A DNA stretch of 37,468 bases, taken from an uncultured bacterium (GTDB taxonomy: Bacteria; Planctomycetota; GCA-002687715). Positions 24,408-31,056 of the stretch are shown one piece after another; within the stretch, counting starts at the first letter, position 1, and the number at the start of each line of letters is the position of its first letter. The notes beneath the pieces were generated by a model. It had not been told where the DNA came from, did no database searches, and saw nothing but the letters and a program-made list of their open reading frames with translations. The DNA lies in NCBI GenBank assembly GCA_902826835.1, contig CADEGH010000047.1, positions 1-37,468 of the forward strand. The letters run 5' to 3'. Position numbers and translations under genes: made by a program.

Positions 24408-25658
24408 TTAGAGGGTCAGCGACAATACCCAGTCGGAAGCGAAGAGGCTGCCGAAGCCAGAGAGGGTGACTGGGAAGTAGGAGATCGGCAGCATTCCCTG
24501 GAGATCGAGGAACGTGGAGACGGGGCCGGCCACAGGGTTGAAGCAGCTCGGCCAGTTCAGCGGTGGGAAGGTAAACCCGAAGGAACCGGTGGTCGCGGCG
24601 CCCGTGACGACCCGCAACACCGTGGGTGGCGAACTGCACGGGTTGTTCGACAGGGCCACGCCGAAGTAGACGGTCAGGGAACGGTTGTAGGGAAAGACCC
24701 CGCCGGTCCACGCCCCGAGGGGAAGCGCGACGAGGCCGGTTGGGATCGGAGTGCCGCTCAGCGGCACGCTGCCGATCGGCGACGGGGAACCGCAGCAGTC
24801 GATTGTGCTCAGCACTTGATGCCGGAACGGCCCGGTACCGGGGCCGAGCGGAAGCAGGCAGTTGTTGGAACTCGTGGTCAGGCTTCCGGTGGCGACGGGA
24901 GTGTCGCCGAAGCAGTTGTAGACGAACGGGCTCCAGACGAGGGAAGAATGACGCGAGGAATCGCCGATGACCGGACCTTGCGGCTCGGCCGTGGTCGTCG
25001 GTGCGTAGTTGAAGTTCCCGGGAGCAACGATGTGGTAGGTGGTGGTGCCGGAGGAGAGTGGAGCCACCGCGTTGGTCGAAAAAGGCGAGTGTTGGAGTAC
25101 GCCGGGCCAATGGGACAGACAGAGCGCGCCCGTCGGCGAAGAACCGGCGTTGCACTCGAAGTCGATGAATCCAGTGAAGTGCACGGCTTGGGAGTAGGGT
25201 GGCTCGGAGATCGGGGGGACCAAACCGGCGGCCGAAGCACTGAGGTTCAAGAGCAGGTCGCCATTCAGGAGGAACCGCCAGACTTGGCCCGGCATCCCCG
25301 TCGGAGAGAGTTCTCGCCACACCCGCGCGTACTTGCCCAACAAGGTCCCGTTGCAGGTGAACAGGGGCGAGAGCATCAGCACGTTGAACACGGCGTAGTC
25401 GCAGAGCGGAGTGTAGACGGGGGCGGAAATCACGATGCAAACCTGTGATTGAAAGAGGACGTTGCCGCAGCCGTCGATCATCCCGTAGACCCCGTAGTAG
25501 CCGGTCTGCGCCAGCGCCGGGAGCACGGGTGTTACCGGCGCACAGCAGCCGGTGTCGAAGCCGTCGGCTCCGGGAGCGCACTGGGCTGGCACGTAGCCGT
25601 CAAGCAGGAACAAGCCGACCACGAGGGCGCACGCGCCGCCGACCTTCAAGCAGTTCAT
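24408..25658 (-). CDS. Cysteine-rich secreted hypothetical protein
   Basis: 416 residues with an N-terminal signal sequence (MNCLKVGGACALVVGLFLLDGYVPAQ) and about 16 cysteines spread over the chain, including CC pairs (DTGCCAP and DCCGSP). Disulphide bonding outside the cytoplasm is therefore likely. The rest is rich in Pro, Ser, Thr and Gly and looks all-beta. I recognise no family. The ATG at 25658 has AGGA ten bases upstream. It converges with the kinase gene with only 12 bases between their stop codons. It shows no obvious copy of the TCGGTAAC-type promoter. Confidence 0.75.
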   Translation of the reverse strand: MNCLKVGGACALVVGLFLLDGYVPAQCAPGADGFDTGCCAPVTPVLPALAQTGYYGVYGMIDGCGNVLFQSQVCIVISAPVYTPLCDYAVFNVLMLSPLFTCNGTLLGKYARVWRELSPTGMPGQVWRFLLNGDLLLNLSASAAGLVPPISEPPYSQAVHFTGFIDFECNAGSSPTGALCLSHWPGVLQHSPFSTNAVAPLSSGTTTYHIVAPGNFNYAPTTTAEPQGPVIGDSSRHSSLVWSPFVYNCFGDTPVATGSLTTSSNNCLLPLGPGTGPFRHQVLSTIDCCGSPSPIGSVPLSGTPIPTGLVALPLGAWTGGVFPYNRSLTVYFGVALSNNPCSSPPTVLRVVTGAATTGSFGFTFPPLNWPSCFNPVAGPVSTFLDLQGMLPISYFPVTLSGFGSLFASDWVLSLTL

Positions 25659-25955
25659 GGCATCCGCTTCCTGGCCCTCGCGGGCCTACGGGTTTCGACC
25701 AACCGCGAAGCCCCATCATGCCCCCCCTCGTTCACTTCTGGGCACCAATCCCGGAATTCCCTCCCTCTATTTGGCACGCTGAACGATAGCCATGGCCTGC
25801 GATCGTGGATCGCCTGTTCCGCTGGGACTCTGAGCCCGTAGCCCAGGGGCCCAAACCGGAGCGCAACCGACGATGCGGGGAGCGGAACCACCATCGGCCG
25901 GCTCGCCTCGGCCAGGAGTGATTGGGTGGCGAAGATCACTCGCTGAGAGGAGCGC

Positions 25956-26867
25956 TCAGGTCACGAAAAGTGGGACTACGCCGAAGAAAGATCGGAACTT
26001 CCCTTCTGGAAGTTGGCGGTCGGCTCGGGGCGGTGGCGGGCGGATCTGGTGATCCGCGGTCCAGAGGGGAGATCCGGCGGCGCTGGCCGTGGCTCGGACG
26101 GCATCGAGGATTTTGAGCAACTCGTCGAATTCGGAGGCGGCGAACCGACTTTCGGGGCCATGCGGCATCAGGTCTGTGAACCGAGATTCATAGAGCCTTT
26201 CGGGGGAGACGACGCCGTGTTCGGTCAAATGGTCGACGACGAGGTTGACGAACTCGATCTGGTTGGCGGTCAGCGTCTTGCCAGCGAGGCACGAGCCTAT
26301 GGCTTCCATGGCGGCATCACAATCCATCCTCTGCGCGCGGACACCCTGGAGGGCGGCGTAGGAGGAGCCGCGGTCGCATGACTCGCTCAACGTGAATGGC
26401 TGCTTGAAGTCGTTGCCGGAGCGGTAGAGACAAAGCGTCGACAGAAGCCGCGAGGTGCGCCCGTTTCCGAAGAGGAATGAGTGGATATGCACGAGCTGGA
26501 ACTGTACGATTCCCGGCACCAGGCCGGGATGGACCGCGGTCTTGGAGCGCAGCCAAGTCACGAGCCCTGCCATCCGTGGCGGCACCTCTTCCGGCGGGGG
26601 CGGCGGGTAGACGACTTCCCGCGTCCGGCTGTAAGCGACGAAGCTGTGGATCGTTCGATCATGACCCGGCCGGGCCGCGCCGCCGCGGACGCCCTCCACG
26701 AGGCGCTTGTGGATCTCCCGCACCAACGACTCGGTGATCGGCTCGCCGCCCCCGGGATACTGTGCGACCCTCTTCTTAGCAGTCCGAGCGACGCAGAGGG
26801 GCGCCTGATTTTCCCCGAGCGCACTCCCCCTCCGGTCTGACCTACCACTCTCAGCACTCTGGTCCAT
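25956..26867 (-). CDS. Fic-domain protein fused to an HsdR C-terminal-like segment
   Basis: 303 residues from the ATG at 26867 (a TTG at 26888 is in frame). Residues 45-181 are Fic-like: EIHKRLVEGVRG, RPGHDRT, YPPPPPEEVPPRM and the core HSFLFGNGRTSR (H129 to R140). Fic enzymes usually have HPFx(D/E)GNGRxxR and transfer AMP to proteins; here the acidic metal ligand is F133, so activity is doubtful. No N-terminal Fic_N or inhibitory S/TxxxE(G/N) motif is seen. Residues about 182-265 change character: LAGKTLTANQIEFVNLVVDH, LTEHGVVSPERLYESRFTDL and FDELLKILDAVRATA match the C-terminal domain of type I restriction HsdR subunits. The last 37 residues read through a REP-like repeat. The gene is probably a chimera left by deletion and may be non-functional. 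It is divergent from an AAA ATPase gene. Confidence 0.75.
   Translation of the reverse strand: MDQSAESGRSDRRGSALGENQAPLCVARTAKKRVAQYPGGGEPITESLVREIHKRLVEGVRGGAARPGHDRTIHSFVAYSRTREVVYPPPPPEEVPPRMAGLVTWLRSKTAVHPGLVPGIVQFQLVHIHSFLFGNGRTSRLLSTLCLYRSGNDFKQPFTLSESCDRGSSYAALQGVRAQRMDCDAAMEAIGSCLAGKTLTANQIEFVNLVVDHLTEHGVVSPERLYESRFTDLMPHGPESRFAASEFDELLKILDAVRATASAAGSPLWTADHQIRPPPPRADRQLPEGKFRSFFGVVPLFVT
26035..26067 (+). repeat. REP-like element at left end of accessory island
   Basis: Contains the 18-base palindrome GCGGATCTGGTGATCCGC (seven-base arms, TGGT loop), preceded by GGTGGCGG and followed by CCAGAGG. It lies inside the 3' end of the Fic-type gene. The stretch 25990-26058, beginning GATCGGAACTT, also lines up with the right part of the 355-base repeat block at 36878-36946, with nearly the same internal spacing. 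A diverged copy lies at 28788-28821. Confidence 0.7.
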
Positions 26868-26874
26868 GTGGTAG
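26842..26874. promoter_or_regulatory. Inverted repeat across the Fic-gene start
   Basis: CTACCAC (26842-26848) and GTGGTAG (26868-26874) are perfect seven-base arms separated by 19 bases. They cover the Fic start codon and abut the start of the divergent ATPase gene at 26891. A dimeric regulator binding here could control both genes. Chance occurrence is possible. Confidence 0.3.
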
Positions 26875-26890
26875 CCTATAACCAGCAATC

Positions 26891-28090
26891 ATGCTTTTCG
26901 AAACTCTCTCACTTCAGGGTTTCCTTTCGTTCGGCTCCGACCCGGCCGAAATCGAACTCCGTCCACTGAACGTGGTAATCGGGCCCAACGGGAGCGGAAA
27001 ATCGAATCTGATCGAGGCCCTCTCGGTGCTCAGGGCCGTACCGACGGACCTTCCGCTTCCGATCCGCAACGGTGGTGGGGTTCGCGACTGGCTGTGGAAC
27101 GGTCCGCACCCGGCCAGCGAGGCTAGACTCGAAGTTGCCATCTGCCCGGGACGACTTACGAGCTTTCCCAAGCAGAACCCGACCATCCGCTACTCGCTCG
27201 GATTCGGAGTCGAAGGAACCAGGCTCAACGTCGTCGACGAGCGACTCGAAAATACGACTGCACAGGGCTACAAGGGCAAGCCCTACTTCTACTTCGGTTA
27301 CGAAAACGGCCGCCCGATGTTGAATGTACGGCCGAAGCCAGAAGACCAGGTGCAAAAACGATACTTGGAGCGCGCCGAACTCGACCCGACCCAGTCGATC
27401 ATCAAGCAGCGTCGCGACCCCGAGTCGTATCCGGAGCTCAGCCGCCTCGGTGACCTTCTCCGAGGGATCCGGATTTACCGCGACTGGAGCTTTGGCCCGA
27501 CTTCCAAACTCCGCGAAGCCTGCCGATCTGATGTTGACACTTCCGATCTGAGCGAAACCCTCGACAACCTTCCTGCGCGGTTGTTGACTCTTAAGCTCGA
27601 CTCGGCAACCGAAAAGAGAATTCAGGGACTGCTTAGAACATTGGGTGACGACTACGAGGACTTCAAAATCGCTACAGAGGGTGGACTCCTTCAGCTCTAC
27701 GTTCAAATCGGGGGCCGTAACGTAGCCGCACGGCGACTCTCGGACGGCACTCTCCGCTTCCTCTGTCTCCTCGCGATCCTGGTCGACCCGGAACCACCGC
27801 CCCTCATCGCGATTGAGGAGCCCGAGCTGGGCTTGCACCCTGACATGTTCCCGACGATCCGCGACCTCCTGCTGGACGCAAGCAGCCGCACGCAACTCGT
27901 TGTGACCACGCACTCCACGCAGTTGGTCGATGCGTTGACGGATCACGCCGAGTGCGTGATGGTCGCGGAGCGACGAGAGGGAGTGACGTCGATTTCCAGG
28001 CTCGAGCAGCCCGAAGTCGACCGGCGCAAGTCGCAGGGAGGGCTCGCCCGCCTTTGGATGTCGGGCCAGCTCGGAGGTACGCGCTGGTGA
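26891..28090 (+). CDS. AAA (OLD/RecF-like) ATPase, partner of DUF4276 protein
   Basis: 399 residues of the ABC/SMC-like AAA_21 class. Walker A is GPNGSGKS (31-38), a signature-like RRLSDGTLRF is at 281-290, Walker B is LIAIEEPELGLHP (305-317) and the H-loop is TTHS (339-342). The N-terminal strand LFETLSLQGFLSFG is typical of OLD and RecF relatives. It has no C-terminal Toprim domain of its own; that part may be supplied by the downstream protein, whose GTG overlaps this stop by four bases (GTGA). Such ATPase plus nuclease-like pairs often act in phage defence (OLD, PARIS). Codon third positions look less GC-rich than in neighbouring genes, consistent with transfer. Only 23 bases separate it from the divergent Fic-type ATG. 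Confidence 0.88.
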   Translation: MLFETLSLQGFLSFGSDPAEIELRPLNVVIGPNGSGKSNLIEALSVLRAVPTDLPLPIRNGGGVRDWLWNGPHPASEARLEVAICPGRLTSFPKQNPTIRYSLGFGVEGTRLNVVDERLENTTAQGYKGKPYFYFGYENGRPMLNVRPKPEDQVQKRYLERAELDPTQSIIKQRRDPESYPELSRLGDLLRGIRIYRDWSFGPTSKLREACRSDVDTSDLSETLDNLPARLLTLKLDSATEKRIQGLLRTLGDDYEDFKIATEGGLLQLYVQIGGRNVAARRLSDGTLRFLCLLAILVDPEPPPLIAIEEPELGLHPDMFPTIRDLLLDASSRTQLVVTTHSTQLVDALTDHAECVMVAERREGVTSISRLEQPEVDRRKSQGGLARLWMSGQLGGTRW

Positions 28091-28758
28091 GCCGGAAGTC
28101 CGGGCCCGGAAAGACCCACGACCCGAAATTCGCCATCTTCGTCGAGGGTGGCGGAACCGATAACGACTCTCTGAAGACCGAGTGCCGAAGGGCTTTTAGC
28201 GAGTTCTTCACCCGCGCTGGGCTCACCGGAGGGATGCCAAGAGTGTATCCGTGCGGCGGAAGGAACCAGGCTTATGAGGCCTTCGAGGCTGAGCTCCGAA
28301 CTTCCGGGCGGACCGACGTCAATCTGTTGCTAGTCGACTCCGAGGAGGAGATTGCCCAGGGCGAGAATTCCTGGGATTTTGTCCAAAGGCGAGACAACTG
28401 GAAACGACCCGCCGGAGCCACCGACGAGCAGCTCCATCTCATGGTGCGCTGCACCGAGTCCTGGTTTCTTGCCGACGTCTTGGCCCTCGAAAGGCACTTC
28501 GGCAAAGGATTCGAATCGAATCGACTCCCAAAGACGGGGCGACCGATCGAGTCGATCCCGAAGGAGCAGGTCTTGGCCGGGCTGAGTGAATCCGTCAAAG
28601 ACACCACAGCGCTTCGTCGCTACGACAAGGGACGTGACTCCTTCAAGATCTTGGCAACCCTCGATCCTGGCCGCGTGGAGGCGGCAAGCCCTAGAGCCAA
28701 ACTGTTCCTTGATCATGTCAGGCGCGTCGCGGAGGGTCGACGAACTTCTCGAAAATGA
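28087..28758 (+). CDS. DUF4276 family protein (Toprim-like partner)
   Basis: 223 residues starting at GTG 28087, overlapping the ATPase stop by four bases. Landmarks of DUF4276 are FVEGGGTDNDSLKTECRRAF (E20), VYPCGGRNQAYEAF, LLLVDSEEE (D84, E86), HLMVRCTESWFLADV and RYDKGRDSFKIL. The order of a conserved Glu in an EGGGT loop and a later DSE resembles the acidic residues of Toprim folds, suggesting metal-dependent nucleic acid cleavage; this is inferred. The pairing with an OLD-like ATPase suggests an effector in a defence module. No other gene follows before the convergent ABC-F gene. Confidence 0.85.
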   Translation: MSRKSGPGKTHDPKFAIFVEGGGTDNDSLKTECRRAFSEFFTRAGLTGGMPRVYPCGGRNQAYEAFEAELRTSGRTDVNLLLVDSEEEIAQGENSWDFVQRRDNWKRPAGATDEQLHLMVRCTESWFLADVLALERHFGKGFESNRLPKTGRPIESIPKEQVLAGLSESVKDTTALRRYDKGRDSFKILATLDPGRVEAASPRAKLFLDHVRRVAEGRRTSRK

Positions 28759-28787
28759 CGGGCACTTTGCAACCCACCCTTGACCGC

Positions 28788-28821
28788 GGCGGGTTGATCC
28801 TGGTGATTCGCGAACCAGAGG
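28788..28821 (+). repeat. Diverged REP-like element at right end of accessory island
   Basis: GGCGGG, two bases, GATC, TGGTGAT, then CGCG, two bases and CCAGAGG. These blocks line up in order and spacing with 26035-26067, allowing one extra base. The palindrome is imperfect here. It begins 29 bases after the DUF4276 stop and is in direct orientation relative to the left copy. Confidence 0.55.
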
Positions 28822-28957
28822 AGCCGAGGGGCTGTCGGCGGCATCGATAGACGATCGCGATTTCCTCGACCACCACACCGCGCCGATGAAACCACAGAAG
28901 TGCTAGCCAAGCGGCCGCAGTGGTGACGAACGACGTGCGGAGAGCGTGGAGTGTGAG

Positions 28958-30886
28958 TCAGGAACGCTCGAGTTGGTCGAGTTCGAGGGCGGTGGATTCC
29001 CAGGCGGCGGTGGCGGCTCGGATCTTTTGGTCGGTTTCCTGGAGGATGCGAGTCAGTTCGGCGCCGCGTTGGCCGGTTTGCCAGACCTTCGGATCCTCGA
29101 GGGCCAGGATCGTGGAGGCCTTCGTATTTTCGAGGGCTTCGACTTCGCGCTCGAGGGTTTCGATGCGTTTGCGCAGGGTCCTTTGTTGGGACTTTTGGGC
29201 GGGGCTCGAGGTCTTGGCGACGGCGGTCGGCGCCGGAGAGGCCGCCGTCGCTTTGTTCGGGGTCGCCGTCCCGGCTGTCAGCGCGGCGCGGGCCGAATTG
29301 GACTTCGTCTTGTGGAGGTAAAACTCGTAGTCGCCTTCGTACCTCGTCAACTTGCCGCCGGCGGTGTGGATGACCTTGTTGGCCATCGCCTTGATGAAGT
29401 ACACGTCGTGGGAAATGAAGACGAGTGTGCCCTCGAATTGCTTCAACGCGTCGACCAGGGCGTCGATACTCGACATATCGAGATGTGTGGTCGGCTCGTC
29501 CATCAAGAGCAGGTTCGGAGGATCGAGGAGTAGTTTGACCAGGGCCAGTCGGCTTTTTTCGCCGCCGCTCAGCACCTCGATTTTCTTGTAGACGTCGTCG
29601 CCCGAAAACAGGAATGAGCCGAGCAGGGTGCGCACGAACAAATCGGTCACTTTGGCCTGGGTGTCACTCGCCTCGGCAAGCACGGTGCGCTCGGGCTTGA
29701 GCATTTCGACGCGGTATTGCGAGTAATAAGCGGCGGTGACGTTATGGCCGAGGCCGCGCTCGCCGCGACTTGGAACCAACCGCGCGGCCAGGAGTTTGAG
29801 CAGGGTCGACTTGCCGGCTCCGTTCGGACCGACCAGCACGATGCGCTCCCCGCGCTCCACTTCGAGATCGACGCCCTGGTAAACCGTCGTCGCTCCGTAG
29901 GCGAAGTGCAGGTCTTTCAGCCAAACGACGCGCAAGCCGCTGCGGACCGGCTGGGGAAACCGGAATCCCACCTTCTTGTCGTCGGCGACCGGCGCCTCGA
30001 TCTTGTCCATCCGCTCGATCTGCTTGAGCTTGCTTTGGGCCTGAGTCGCCTTGCTCGCCCTCGCGCGGAAGCGATCGACGTAATCTTGAAGATGCGCGAT
30101 CTGCTCCTGCTGCGTCTGGTACGCGGCGAGAAGCAAGGCATCCGCCGCCGCGCGCTGGATCAGGAACTTGTCGTAATTGCCCGTGTAGCGGACGAGCTTC
30201 CGCTGGCGAATTTCGACGATCGCGGAGACGAGCGCGTTCAAGAATTCGCGATCGTGGGAAATGACGAGGATCGCGCCGGAGTAGGAGCGCAGGTACTCCT
30301 GGAACCAAAGCAGGGATTCGAGATCGAGGTGATTGGTGGGCTCGTCGAGCAGCAAAAGATCGGGCTCGAGCGTGAGCAGTCGGGCGAGGTGCGCGCGCAT
30401 GACCCAGCCACCGCTCAGTTCCCTCGCCGGCCGGTCCATGTCACGATCCCGAAAGCCGAGTCCACTCAGCATCTGACGAGCCTTGGCCTCGACGTGATAC
30501 CCGTCCAGTTCGCGGAACCGCTCGTGGGCGTCATCGTGAACGTCTTCGGGGTGCGTCGCTTCGGTCGGGTGATCGAGGTCCCAGGCCTGCACGCGGCGGC
30601 GCACGCTCAAAAAATCGGGAGTGATGGCCACCGCGATTTCGAAGGCGCTCTCGTCGCCCACCGGAGCGCTCTCCTGGGGCAAGTAGCCGACCTTGACGTC
30701 GCGATCTCGCTTGATGCGGCCCTCGTCGACCGGCTCCTCACCCAGAATGAGGGAAAAGAGGGTCGACTTTCCGGCACCGTTCGGGCCGACGAGGCCAATG
30801 CGATCGCCGCGGTTGACTTGGACCTCGGCGTCGGCGAAGAGGGTGCGATCGCCGTAAGATTTTGAGACGCCGGAGAGGGTCAACAT
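28958..30886 (-). CDS. ABC-F family ATPase (Uup/YheS type)
   Basis: 642 residues with two ABC ATPase domains on one chain and no membrane helices, as in ABC-F proteins that act on the ribosome. First domain: GPNGAGKS (34-41), ELSGGWVMRAHLAR (156-169), LLLLDEPTNHLD (177-188). A linker with the arm-like, positively charged RFRARASKATQAQSKLKQIE helix (about 272-291) follows. Second domain: GPNGAGKS (353-360), VLSGGEKSRLAL and LLLMDEPTTHLD. The last 110 residues are an Ala/Thr/Ser-rich spacer and a coiled coil (RTLRKRIETLEREVEALENT), as in Uup or YheS. It probably rescues or tunes translation rather than transporting anything. The ATG at 30886 faces the recQ gene. Confidence 0.93.
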   Translation of the reverse strand: MLTLSGVSKSYGDRTLFADAEVQVNRGDRIGLVGPNGAGKSTLFSLILGEEPVDEGRIKRDRDVKVGYLPQESAPVGDESAFEIAVAITPDFLSVRRRVQAWDLDHPTEATHPEDVHDDAHERFRELDGYHVEAKARQMLSGLGFRDRDMDRPARELSGGWVMRAHLARLLTLEPDLLLLDEPTNHLDLESLLWFQEYLRSYSGAILVISHDREFLNALVSAIVEIRQRKLVRYTGNYDKFLIQRAAADALLLAAYQTQQEQIAHLQDYVDRFRARASKATQAQSKLKQIERMDKIEAPVADDKKVGFRFPQPVRSGLRVVWLKDLHFAYGATTVYQGVDLEVERGERIVLVGPNGAGKSTLLKLLAARLVPSRGERGLGHNVTAAYYSQYRVEMLKPERTVLAEASDTQAKVTDLFVRTLLGSFLFSGDDVYKKIEVLSGGEKSRLALVKLLLDPPNLLLMDEPTTHLDMSSIDALVDALKQFEGTLVFISHDVYFIKAMANKVIHTAGGKLTRYEGDYEFYLHKTKSNSARAALTAGTATPNKATAASPAPTAVAKTSSPAQKSQQRTLRKRIETLEREVEALENTKASTILALEDPKVWQTGQRGAELTRILQETDQKIRAATAAWESTALELDQLERS

Positions 30887-31056
30887 CGTGGCGCAAAGTA
30901 TCGCGCTTCGGCACGCCGATCACCACCGGATCGCGGAGTGCGGTTTTTCTTGCGGCAGCCGCGACCGAGCCGGAAGGCCCAAGGAAGTCGGAGGAGCCGA
31001 GCCCTGAGCTTCTGAACCGTGGTGGATGTCCCCCGGGTGCGCTACGACTATCGACC

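Noticed and set aside
25956..26867. Reading the Fic-type gene as a normal full-length Fic enzyme
   Set aside because: The acidic residue of the core motif is missing, the N-terminal Fic region is absent and the last 120 residues belong to other sequence types.
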